Shown piece by piece: positions 34,210 to 43,500 of a DNA stretch of 64,000 bases. Below the pieces are notes generated by a model that searched no databases, had not been told where the DNA came from, and saw nothing but the letters and a program-made list of their open reading frames with translations. Within the stretch, counting starts at the first letter, position 1. Every line of letters begins with the position of its first letter. The stretch comes from a bacterium (lineage in GTDB: Bacteria > Planctomycetota > Planctomycetia > Kolteriales > Kolteriaceae), in assembly GCA_019753235.1 (NCBI GenBank), contig JAIELF010000010.1, positions 185,443 through 249,442 on the forward strand, given 5' to 3'. The position numbers and the translations under genes are program-made.

Positions 34210-35469
34210 CTAAGAGCGCGTCGACGCGGATCGGCTGGTCTCGGCGTGGGCTGGTTCGGGCAACGATGCCAATGCCTGTTCGAAATCGGCCAATAGATCG
34301 TCTGTGTCTTCGATTCCCAGGGCGACGCGAATCATGGAGTCTTCAATGCCGACATTTGCACGCTGCTCGGCAGTCATGCTGAAATAGCTCATGTAGAGGG
34401 GCTGTTCGATCAACGATTCGACTCCGCCCAGACTGGGGCCGATCTTTGGTATCCGAACACCGCTGACCAATTGACTGGCGGTGCGAGCATCCCCTTTGAC
34501 GGTGAAGGTCAGAAGGCCGCCGTTGCCGGCCATCTGCGTCCGGGCCGTTTCAAAATCGCGATGAGAAGGCAAGCCGGGATACCAAACCCGATCAACCTTG
34601 GAATGCTTCGCCAGGAACTCGGCCAGAGCCTGTCCATTCTTATTGTGCTGCTGCATCCGCAGAGCAAGCGTTTTCAGCCCTCGCTGCAACAAGTAGCAGG
34701 CGTGCGGCGAATTGATACCACCAACGATGCCGCGAAGATAACGTACATCCTCCAGGACTTTCGCCGATCCGATGACGACCCCCGCGAGAAGATCGTTGTG
34801 TCCACCTAGATACTTGGTAGCCGAGTGCATCACCAAGTCGACGCCATGCTCGAGGGGCCGCAAGTTGAACGGCGTTGCCAGGGTCGCATCGATGAGGGTC
34901 GTGACTTTATGTCGGCGACCGATGGCAGCAAATCGATCGATGTCGATAACCGAAAGATGCGGGTTGGTGGGGCATTCCGCGATCAGCATCTTCGTCTTTG
35001 GAGAGATCGCTTTTTCGAAGGCATCGAAGTCGCCGGTCTTTACTTGATGCGTGACCACACCAAACTTCGCCAAGTGCTTGGCGCAGAACTCACGACTGCG
35101 GTGATAGCATTCGTCGAAGAAGACGACTTCATCGCCCGCCTGCAGCTTGGCTAGCATTAAGGTGGTGAGGGCGGACATACCGCTGGCGAAGAGGACAGCG
35201 GACTCTCCTCCTTCGATCTCGGCCAGCTTTTGTTCGACAACTTGTTCGCTCGGGTTGCTGTAGCGCCCGTACTCATGTCGGCTGGCGTTGCTCGTGACGA
35301 AATCAATTACTTCGTCGTTGTTGGCGAATGTGAAAGTAGAGCTGAGATAAATCGCGTCGGTGATGGCGTGGTGCGGCTTCTGGCGATCTTCGCCCGCGTG
35401 CACACTTCGCGTCGAGGGTCCAAGAGAAGGACCGTCACTGGGGCCCACAGGCAAATCGCGTGGCTCCAA
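34210..35469 (-). CDS. Second trans-sulfuration family PLP enzyme
   Basis: The predicted protein has 419 residues. It starts at TTG 35469 with GAGGAG 7 bases upstream. PLP motifs: Y-G-R-Y-S-N-P-S, F-A-S-G-M-S-A, and H-S-A-T-K-Y-L-G-G-H with Lys at residue 219. The C-terminal V-E-S-L-I-E-Q-P block is conserved. It is clearly diverged from the neighbour, so the pair may perform two successive steps (synthase plus lyase) rather than being redundant. The N-terminal 20 residues are an extension rich in Pro/Ser. The gap between the two genes is 157 bp. Confidence 0.9.
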   Translation of the reverse strand: MEPRDLPVGPSDGPSLGPSTRSVHAGEDRQKPHHAITDAIYLSSTFTFANNDEVIDFVTSNASRHEYGRYSNPSEQVVEQKLAEIEGGESAVLFASGMSALTTLMLAKLQAGDEVVFFDECYHRSREFCAKHLAKFGVVTHQVKTGDFDAFEKAISPKTKMLIAECPTNPHLSVIDIDRFAAIGRRHKVTTLIDATLATPFNLRPLEHGVDLVMHSATKYLGGHNDLLAGVVIGSAKVLEDVRYLRGIVGGINSPHACYLLQRGLKTLALRMQQHNKNGQALAEFLAKHSKVDRVWYPGLPSHRDFETARTQMAGNGGLLTFTVKGDARTASQLVSGVRIPKIGPSLGGVESLIEQPLYMSYFSMTAEQRANVGIEDSMIRVALGIEDTDDLLADFEQALASLPEPAHAETSRSASTRS

Positions 35470-35911
35470 CGGACTCTCCTCGTCTTGTTCAGGAAAGAGT
35501 AGTTCGATCGCCGCAAACCCGGGCTTACCCCACTCGTCAGGTCATTCTGCGAGCCGGTCCCGTTATTCGCCGACGATCGGTATCGCGTCCTGTTCGCCTT
35601 GAATAAGGAATCGACCCCACTCCCCGGCGACGATCGCTGTCAGTCTATCTTAGTGCCTACCGGAGAGCCGATCAATGAACCGACGCGGCCCCACCCGCGC
35701 CGAGCCCTTTTCGATTCGATTTGCTCCTCAAAATCGGTAAGGTCGACTCATTTCGGGAAAGTGGGACCCTACTCCCCCACGTCCTTTGCTTCGACGAATA
35801 TCTCTGTCGGATCCTCGCCGAGAAGATAGGTGGGAAAGGTCTTCGAGCGGGATCGCTATCTACAATCGATGGAGAAGGGATGATTTTACGCCCCTGGGGA
35901 GCGTCCGGTCG
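35470..35911. other. Intergenic stretch between divergent genes
   Basis: This 442-bp gap separates a trans-sulfuration gene from the glycosyltransferase gene. I looked for a SAM riboswitch because of the methionine context and saw no recognisable one. The frame of the glycosyltransferase is open upstream of its likely start but not protein-like. Confidence 0.5.
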
Positions 35912-37237
35912 ATGTCTCAATTGCTTCATGACAGCTCGATCAACTCCCGCGTCGCGTACCTTACCGCAGGAGCGGCGGGGATGTTCTGCGGAAGCTGCAT
36001 GCGCGACAACGCGATGGCGTCGGCCCTGACAAGGATGGGCGTCGATATCCAGCTCATCCCAACCTACACGCCGATCCGTACCGATGAAGAGAGTGTCGCG
36101 ATCGATCAGGTCTTCTTTGGCGGCATCAATGTCTATTTGCAGGACCGCTACCCCATCTTTCGGCATCTGCCCCGCTGGTTCGGCTGGATGCTCGATCGTC
36201 CCTGGCTCATTCGTTGGCTTGCCGGGCGAGGCATGGAAACCAGTGCTAAAGATCTCGGCAGCCTAACGCTGTCGATGCTTCAGGGAATCGATGGTCCCGT
36301 GGCAAACGAAGTTCGTCGACTGGTCGACTATTTGAAGGAGGATCTTCGGCCTGGCGTGGTTGGCTTGACGAATCTGCTCATCGGCGGATGTATTCCCACC
36401 CTTAAGAAAGAACTCGGGGTGCCGATCGTCGTGACATTGCAAGGAGACGATCTCTTTTTGCTCGATCTCGTAGAGCCGTTCCGCTCTCGTTCGATCGAAA
36501 GACTGAGTCAGATCGGTAAAGACGTCGACGCGTTCGTCACTTTTTCGAACTACTACGCCGACTTCATGGCCGATCTGCTGCACCTCGATCGTTCCCGATT
36601 TCACATCATCCCCCTGGGGATCCAGGCCAGCGATTTCGAACCGACCACCGAACCTGTTGTCGAACGCCTTCCCACGCTTGGCTACTTTGCTCGCATTTGT
36701 CCTGCGAAGGGATTTCATCATCTCGTCGATGCATGGTTGATGATTCGGAGCCAACCGGGCCTGGAGAAAACGAAACTACGGGCGGCCGGCTGGCTGGGGG
36801 GGGGCGATCAAGCATTCTTCGACGAGCAAGTCTCCCGAATCGGACAGGCCGGGGCCGCCGACGATTTCAAGCATATCGGCATCGTGGATCGCGAAGGAAA
36901 GCGAACTTTCTTTCAAAGCATCGACGTTCTTTCCGTCCCCACCACGTACCGCGAACCGAAGGGCCTGTTCGTCCTTGAATCCCTCGCGAGCGGCGTCCCG
37001 GTGGTGCAGCCTGCCCACGGAGCCTTTCCCGAGTTGCTCGCCTCGACGGGGGGAGGCATCCTGGTCCCACCCGAACAAACCCGATCTTTGGCAGAGGCGA
37101 TCGCTTCCCTGCTGGCCGACCGGTCTCAAGCCCGAATGTTGGGCGATCAAGGCCGACAGGGCGTCACCCGAGCGCATACCAGCGACCTCTCTGCCCGAAA
37201 GATACTCGAGGTTTTTCAACAGGTCGCCCGCCAATAA
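35912..37237 (+). CDS. Family 4-type glycosyltransferase
   Basis: The predicted protein has 441 residues. GGGGAG lies 10-11 bases before the ATG at 35912; the frame continues upstream without a good start. The N-terminal domain begins A-Y-L-T-A-G-A-A-G-M-F-C-G-S-C, a Gly-rich acceptor loop. The C-terminal GT-B domain has I-P-L-G-I, Y-F-A-R-I-C-P-A-K-G-F and E-P-K-G-L-F-V-L-E-S-L-A-S-G-V-P, the donor-binding E-x7-E motif. It transfers a sugar from a nucleotide donor. No cluster partners suggest the acceptor. Confidence 0.9.
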   Translation: MSQLLHDSSINSRVAYLTAGAAGMFCGSCMRDNAMASALTRMGVDIQLIPTYTPIRTDEESVAIDQVFFGGINVYLQDRYPIFRHLPRWFGWMLDRPWLIRWLAGRGMETSAKDLGSLTLSMLQGIDGPVANEVRRLVDYLKEDLRPGVVGLTNLLIGGCIPTLKKELGVPIVVTLQGDDLFLLDLVEPFRSRSIERLSQIGKDVDAFVTFSNYYADFMADLLHLDRSRFHIIPLGIQASDFEPTTEPVVERLPTLGYFARICPAKGFHHLVDAWLMIRSQPGLEKTKLRAAGWLGGGDQAFFDEQVSRIGQAGAADDFKHIGIVDREGKRTFFQSIDVLSVPTTYREPKGLFVLESLASGVPVVQPAHGAFPELLASTGGGILVPPEQTRSLAEAIASLLADRSQARMLGDQGRQGVTRAHTSDLSARKILEVFQQVARQ

Positions 37238-37366
37238 CATCCGTTGTAAATAAATTATAAGTAAAGACTTACGTCTAAAAATGGCCACCTGGATAGCCGG
37301 GAGACATTTCGATCCTCTCTTGTCCAGAATCCGTGCGGGGCGCTTGATGAGCCGGCTTGTTGGATT

Positions 37367-37391
37367 CCCGTGATCGGATCCAGCGATCGGG
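37367..37391 (-). repeat. Possible degenerate CGCTGGAT hairpin
   Basis: On the minus strand the exact loop octamer CGCTGGAT (37385-37378) lies inside an inverted repeat, GATCG-CTGGATC-CGATC, with outer CCC/GGG pairs and a bulge. The loop is shifted against the stem compared with the main family. It overlaps the ribosome site region of the PAP2 gene on the other strand. Confidence 0.3.
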
Positions 37392-37403
37392 AGAATTCGT
37401 CGA

Positions 37404-38186
37404 TTGATTCCCTTGCATGACTCTTCGTTGCCGGTTGATGATCCCCCTTTTCCCTCACGGCGTCTGGGCTGGGGAATATTCGCTTTAGCGATGGTTATTC
37501 TTGTTGGTTGTTTCGCGATCGATCGGCCGGTCTACGAATGGTTCCATGCGAATTGGAATATCAACACACGTCCGATCCCCGATCACTTAAAGCTCGCCAC
37601 TCGCATGATGCGTTCGCTTGAGGATTGGGGAGAAAACATCTTCATCGCGTGCGTTCTTTATGCGATGTGGTTTCTCGATCGCCGGCACCGAAGCCGAGTC
37701 GTTCTGTTGATTGGGACGGCCCTGTTGGCGACGTTGCCTGTGGAACTGGTAAAGCGGGTGGTCGGTCGGCAACGTCCCGATCAAACCGAGGGCCGAACGG
37801 TCCTTCACGGGCCGAGCTTCTGGAACGAAGGGGGTGATTACCAGTCTTTTCCGAGCGGGCACACCGCCTCGGCGGCGGCCTACAGCGGTTCTCTCGCTAC
37901 CTTTTATCCCCCTCTGCGACCGGTCGCGGTCGGTTTGGCGGTTGGTTGCGGCGCGAGTCGCATCTGGAAGGAAAGACATTTCTTAAGCGACTGCTGGGCC
38001 GGCGGTTCACTGGGATTCGCATTGGCCTTCTATTTTCCTCGGCTCGTTGCCGTGCGGCGCTGGTCGAAAAACTTTGATGAATGGGCGTCATCTCTATCTT
38101 CGTCCTCGGCGGCACGTCCCATATCGATTCCTGGGACTCCCAAAAAAGAGGGAGAAACCCCGAATCCGACTCGTCAAGTTGCGTGA
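37404..38186 (+). CDS. PAP2-family phosphatase
   Basis: The predicted protein has 260 residues. It starts at TTG 37404 with GGGAG about 10 bases upstream. About five transmembrane helices. The three PAP2 motifs are complete: K-R-V-V-G-R-Q-R-P-D, P-S-G-H-T, and S-R-I-W-K-E-R-H-F-L-S-D. The family dephosphorylates lipid phosphates such as undecaprenyl pyrophosphate, phosphatidate or phosphatidylglycerol phosphate at the outer face of the membrane. Which of these is used cannot be read here. The upstream gap has an A+T-rich stretch (37241-37285). Confidence 0.92.
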   Translation: MIPLHDSSLPVDDPPFPSRRLGWGIFALAMVILVGCFAIDRPVYEWFHANWNINTRPIPDHLKLATRMMRSLEDWGENIFIACVLYAMWFLDRRHRSRVVLLIGTALLATLPVELVKRVVGRQRPDQTEGRTVLHGPSFWNEGGDYQSFPSGHTASAAAYSGSLATFYPPLRPVAVGLAVGCGASRIWKERHFLSDCWAGGSLGFALAFYFPRLVAVRRWSKNFDEWASSLSSSSAARPISIPGTPKKEGETPNPTRQVA

Positions 38187-38341
38187 CATTCAAGGTTATC
38201 AAGCCTGTGTTGATGCAAGAGTTGTGAACGTTCATTCACTTCTTCGATCAATTCCCGATTGCATTCACCAGACTTGTCCCATAGCCTGAATCGACGGGAT
38301 CAACAGTTCGTTTTCATCGAAAATCAACGGGCGAACACCGC

Positions 38342-39040
38342 ATGGCGACTGTGCTCGAAGTCCTCCGAGAGATCTACCTGGCACGCGTCGAGCTGACGGA
38401 TTTGCGAGAGCAGATCAAGCGAGCTCCGCTGCAACTCAAAGCCAAAGAAAATGAAGTCGCGAAGATCAAAGCCAGGATCGCCGCCGAGAAGGAAGAGGCG
38501 AAAAAGGTCCGCGTGGAAGCCGACTCGCGCGAGCTTTCGCTGAAGCAAGCAGAGTCGCGGATTCGGGACTTGAAGGGGAAGCTGAACGTCGCGGAATCCA
38601 ACAAGGAATATCAGGTCATCCAGGACGAGATCAAGCGCATCGCCGGCGAGAACGACAAGCTGCAGGATGAAATCCTTGAGAAGATCACTCTCGAAGAGGA
38701 GATGCGTGCGACTGTCAAAGCCAGCGAAGCCGAGCTGTCCCTCGCGGAGACAGAATTCGCCAAGTACAAGGAAGTCGTTGACTACAAGATCGAGAAACTC
38801 AAAGGTCAGGTCGGAATCCTTTCGGACCAGATCAAGAAGTTGGAGCCACAGCTCGGCGACTCGCAGGGGGATTATCAGCGAATGGTCGCTGCCAAGGGAG
38901 ACATGGGGCTAGCCGATTGTGTTAACGGAACCTGCCAAGGCTGCTTCAGTGAACAGCCACCGCAAAGCTGGCAAGAACTCCTCAATGGTCGGCCGTTCAA
39001 ATGCCGAACTTGCGGCGCGCTGATGTTCAAGTCTGCGTGA
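38342..39040 (+). CDS. Coiled-coil protein with C4 zinc ribbon
   Basis: The predicted protein has 232 residues. Residues about 15-180 are a long coiled coil rich in Glu, Lys, Ala and Leu. The C-terminus has four Cys in a ribbon: C-Q-G-C-F and C-R-T-C-G, plus an extra Cys before them. This is the layout of the widespread zf-RING_7/CT398-like family. Its function is poorly defined; binding of flagellar, secretion or sigma-54 factors has been proposed for some members. It lies 37 bp before the kinase gene and may share its mRNA. Confidence 0.88.
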   Translation: MATVLEVLREIYLARVELTDLREQIKRAPLQLKAKENEVAKIKARIAAEKEEAKKVRVEADSRELSLKQAESRIRDLKGKLNVAESNKEYQVIQDEIKRIAGENDKLQDEILEKITLEEEMRATVKASEAELSLAETEFAKYKEVVDYKIEKLKGQVGILSDQIKKLEPQLGDSQGDYQRMVAAKGDMGLADCVNGTCQGCFSEQPPQSWQELLNGRPFKCRTCGALMFKSA

Positions 39041-39077
39041 GGGAGGTTGCCTTCCCTGTCGAAGGTAAAGCGTCAAT

Positions 39078-40124
39078 ATGCAACAGGCTCGACCGGTCGA
39101 TTTATTCTCCGGGCACGAAGAACTCGCTGCCTTCGTGGACCGATTTCCGCAAGTAAGTGTTGCGATCGTCGGTGACTTTTTCCTCGATCAATACCTCATC
39201 ATCGATCCGATGCTTGCCGAGCCAAGCGTTGAAACAGGTCGGGCCGCGCATCAAGTGGTCGGGATCCGTCAGAGCCCTGGTGCCGCGGGAACCGTGGCCA
39301 ATAACATTGCCGCCCTAGAAGCGGGTCGCATCTTTGCCGTCGGCGTGGTCGGGGACGACGGACACGGATTTATCCTTCGCCGAGAACTGGAGAAACGAGG
39401 CGTCGATACACAGGGTTTGCTCACCGAAGAATCTCGTTTCACGCCCACCTACACCAAGCCGATGAGCATCGACGACGGCATCGAGCGAGAGACCGAGCGC
39501 ATTGATATCATCAATCGGACAACGACCCCGCCACAGATCGAAGACCGCATCATCGGGGCGATCGAGAAGGTCATCCCCAAGGTGGACGTAGTTGTGCTGC
39601 TCGATCAAGTTGTTCGGCCTGATGTCGGCGTCTTAACGTCGCGTGTACGCAACGCTGTTTGCACCATGGCCCGGCAACACAAAGAGACTCTCTTTTATGC
39701 CGACTCGCGCGGGGCGGCGGGTGAGTACCAAAATGTCATCGTTAAGCCGAACGAGGCCGAAGCGATGCGTGCTGCCCGGATCACTTCTCGAGCACAAGCC
39801 AGTGATGAGGAAATCCTCCAGGCAGGACGGGCTCTTTTCGAACGGACGGGCAAACCGATTTTCTTGACCCGCGGCGAAAAGGGAATCTTGGTCGTCGAGG
39901 AAAAGAGAGAAACACTTGTGCCGGCCATCCCCGTTCATGGACCGCTCGATATCTGTGGCGCCGGCGATAGCGCGACGGCGGGGATCGTTCTTTCCCTGGC
40001 ATCCGGGGCGTCCCCTCTGCAGGCGGCCTACCTGGGTAACGTTGTTGCTTCGAAGACGGTGGTACAAATCGGCACGACGGGAACCACGACCCGCCGAGAG
40101 ATCCGCCAGACACCTCTGGTTTAG
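39078..40124 (+). CDS. PfkB-family sugar kinase (HldE kinase-domain-like)
   Basis: The predicted protein has 348 residues. The ribokinase-fold markers are I-V-G-D-F-F-L-D-Q-Y at the start, G-A-A-G-T-V-A-N-N, and the C-terminal D-I-C-G-A-G-D-S-A-T-A-G with the catalytic Asp in G-A-G-D. Overall order resembles the kinase half of HldE/RfaE, which phosphorylates heptose 7-phosphate for lipopolysaccharide; the nucleotidyltransferase half is absent. Another sugar substrate is possible. It follows the zinc-ribbon gene by 37 bp. Confidence 0.88.
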   Translation: MQQARPVDLFSGHEELAAFVDRFPQVSVAIVGDFFLDQYLIIDPMLAEPSVETGRAAHQVVGIRQSPGAAGTVANNIAALEAGRIFAVGVVGDDGHGFILRRELEKRGVDTQGLLTEESRFTPTYTKPMSIDDGIERETERIDIINRTTTPPQIEDRIIGAIEKVIPKVDVVVLLDQVVRPDVGVLTSRVRNAVCTMARQHKETLFYADSRGAAGEYQNVIVKPNEAEAMRAARITSRAQASDEEILQAGRALFERTGKPIFLTRGEKGILVVEEKRETLVPAIPVHGPLDICGAGDSATAGIVLSLASGASPLQAAYLGNVVASKTVVQIGTTGTTTRREIRQTPLV

Positions 40125-40470
40125 CAAGCCATTCGCCACGCAGAACCCGGTCCGATGACTCCGCGATCCTCACCGTCCTCCGCTCCTTTTTTTGTGTAAT
40201 CCGTCGATAAAAATCGTCGGCGATCGATCGAAACCAGCCAGGACCATCGTCCCTGAGTCATTCCGAGTTCTGCGAAGGGGCAAACTCCCCTTGTGACATT
40301 TTGAAATGCCCCTTAGCTTTCCCATGTTTCCTCCGTCTGTTGGACCGGCAAGGTCCAAGCCAGCGGAGTGATTGGACCAAGATCGTCCGCCGTTTTGCCT
40401 GGTGTTGTTTCGAAAACGGTGATGGGTTCGGCCCACAAAAACGGTCGTTGTCGACCTGATTCTGCGGGGA

Positions 40471-40502
40471 TTGGATTCCTCTCGACCGAGAGGTCGATCC
40501 AA
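40471..40502. other. Stem-loop in the leader of the long TPR gene
   Basis: An outer stem TTGGAT/ATCCAA and an inner stem CCTCTC/GAGAGG close on a GACC loop. It ends 52 bp before the TPR start codon and could affect translation or act as a transcription pause. The preceding gap from 40125 shows no gene. Confidence 0.4.
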
Positions 40503-40554
40503 ACTCCGCCTCGGGTCCACGCGCGATCGAGCTGCAACAGGGAGTTTGCTTTTC

Positions 40555-43500
40555 ATGGGTATTCATTGGGGTCGATTGTTGGTTGTTCTGTCAACGGTGG
40601 GGCTCATCGTCGGCGGTGGAGCGGTCGGCTACTTTACGCTTTACAAGAGTTCCAACGAGTCGGCGGCGCTCGTCGAGTCGGTGACAAAACTGCTCGAAGC
40701 CAAGGATTATCCCGCGGCCGATATCGAAGTCGAAAAGCTCCTTCGCGCGAAAGGCCATGCTGGTCAGCCCCATCTTTTGAAGGCGATGGTTCTGCTCGAA
40801 GGGCAGTCGCTGACCGACTTGGCTCCGACCGATCTACGAAGCATCTCGGCCGTCCGTCAGCTTCTACAAGGGGTGACCAAGGATCCCAAATTGCACGAGG
40901 CTTCACTTCTGTTGGTGTCGTACTTTCTGAATGCTGGCGATGTTCATTCCGCTTCGCAGCACGCCCGGCGAGTTCTCGAGACCAACCCGACGGACATCGT
41001 TTGCGAGTATGCCGTGGCCGCCTCTCTGGTGCCGACCCGTTCGCAAGAGGCGATCACGTACCTCGATCATTTGATTGCTCACGAGAAGCCGTTACGGCCG
41101 CGCACCGTTTGGATCCTAGCGCAGGCAGGTGATATGGTCCGTGATCGAAACGATCTAGCCAAGTCAGCAGACGATTGGTTGACACAGAACGAGTCCGCCA
41201 ATTTCACGGAGATCTCTGATCGACTGGCGATGGTCGAGCTTCGGATCCGACGATCGCAAGGTTCCAAGGATCCGGCGACAATCGAAAAGCAAGTGAATGC
41301 TTCGATTGAAGAGCTTCGCTCGCTTTCGGGTCAATTGGCGACGCGACATCTCTCGCCTCGATTGATTCTGCAAACGGCCACGCGGTTGATTCCCGACTCG
41401 GCCAGCCGATCAAGCGAATTGGCGGCGACATACAGCAATCTGGAACCATCGATCAACACATTTCTGGATGAGGTCTTTGAGACGGCGGCGCAGGCAAAGG
41501 TTCTCGACCCGACGCTATACGTGGGCCAAGCAAGACGCTGGCGTGCGATGGGAAAGGTGGATCAAGCGGTAAAGTTGTTGGAAGAGTCCATCAAGATGGC
41601 CGATGCCGAGGGCAAAGAGACTCGGCAACTGTTTGCCGACGCGGATCTTTGGCTTGCCGAGCATTTTCTTGACGACGGGAAAGGAGAGTTGGCCGAGCCG
41701 CATATTCAGGTCCTTTTGGCCAATCCTGCCGTTCTGCCGATCGGCCAAATGTTGGAAGGCTACCGACTTTTGCAACAGGGAAAGTTCACTCCCGCTTCCG
41801 AATTGCTTAGTCAGTCGTTGCAGAAACTCCCCGAGGTCGGCGCCGCCCAAGCCCTTTACGGATTGTGTCAGCTTCGTCGTGGAATGATCAGCGAAGGTCG
41901 CCAGCATCTTGAACAAGGTATTCGGTTAGGGGCATCATCGCCGAGATACAAGGCATGGTTGGCGCTGGCGCTTGCCGAGGGAGGTTATCGCGAACAAGCC
42001 GTCGCGGTCACCCGCGAGTTGATGGAAGCCGGCGGCACGACTTTGGTTGGTCGCGCCTTGATGGGTCAGCTTCGATTACAAGCGGGCGACTTTGCCTCGG
42101 CAGCAAAAGATCTCGATGAGGCTTTAAGTGTGGCCGATGATGATTCTCGGCCCGTGATTCAACTCGCCCGGGCCAAGCTTCTCCTCACCGAAGGAAAGAA
42201 CGACGAAGCTCTAGAGGTGTTGAAGGAACTACGTTCAACGAATATGGCCGACCAGGCGATAGCCATCGAGTATCGTCATCTCGTTCGTCAGAAGCAGGGA
42301 CGAGAAGCGGACGAACTTCTCGCTCAGGGTCGGCAGGCTCATGCCGATTCCGCGCTCTTGTTGGCTGTCGATGTGCAACGTCTGATGGAACTCGAGCGAT
42401 TCGACGATGCCGAGAATATCCTTCTCGAAGTGAAGGAAAAAGATCCCAAGGCCATCGCTCCGATTGTTCTTTTGGCGGACGTTTATGAGCAAGCAGGGCA
42501 AGGAGAAAAGGCAGCGGCCGTCCTTGAGAAGGCCCGCGCGGATCTACCCGAAGATGCTTCCATTAAGATTCGGCTGGTCGAGAAGCTTCTCACCGCTCGG
42601 TCGTTTGAGCGGGCACATCAGCTGCTCGAAGAGATGGGCAAAGATCCCAACATCAACGCCACCACGGTCGATTGTCTTTCCGCGCGGAGTGCGGCGTTGC
42701 AAGGGGATATGAAGGCGGCACAAGAGTTTGTCGAGAGAGCTGCCGCCAAGGATCCAGACAATCCGACACTGAAGTTTTTGATGGGCCATCTTGCTGCTCA
42801 AAAGGGAGATTACTCCGCCGCCACCGAGCTCTTCGAGCAAAGCCTCGCGAGTGGAAACAATCGGCAACAGGCGGTGCAAGCCCTGTTCGAATCCTTGCTT
42901 CGTCAGGGAGATACATCGCGAGCCGTGGAAGTTCTTTCCAACGCCCAAAAGCAGGGACAAGAGGTTCGCGATTTGCGAGTGCAGCTTCTTCGGCTCTTAG
43001 CTCGTCAAGAGAACTGGGGAATGCTCGACGCGGAAGTGACGGAGATCCTGAAGGGGAATCCCACCGAGGCGGATTACTTGCTCGTGGTGTCGGCATTTCG
43101 TTACGTTCGTCAGCCGAAGATGGCCGGCAAGTATCTATCGAAGGGGCTCACCAGTTTTCCTGAAAGTGAGGCACTGCGCGAGCAAGAGGCATCGCTTCTG
43201 GTCGAGCTCGGCGACTATGCTGCGGCCAAGGAACGCCTCGATAAGTTGGTCGTGAGCCAGCCGAGCAACGCGATGATCCACGTGCTGCGGATCTATCTGC
43301 TAGAGAAAACTAAGGCCGATGCCGCCGCCAAGACCGCGATCGAAGATGCCTGGCAAAAGTGTCCGGGTCATCCCGCGGTGTTGGCTCTTTATGTGCAGAT
43401 GTTGCTTAAGCAGGGGCACGTCGAGCAAGCGACGACCTTCGCGGAGAAAGCCAAGCGAGATTATCCTTCGCTGCCTGATCCTCGATACCTGATTGCACGA

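Noticed and set aside
35470..35911. SAM riboswitch before the trans-sulfuration genes
   Set aside because: No conserved SAM-I or SAM-II core was recognised on the minus strand in this gap.
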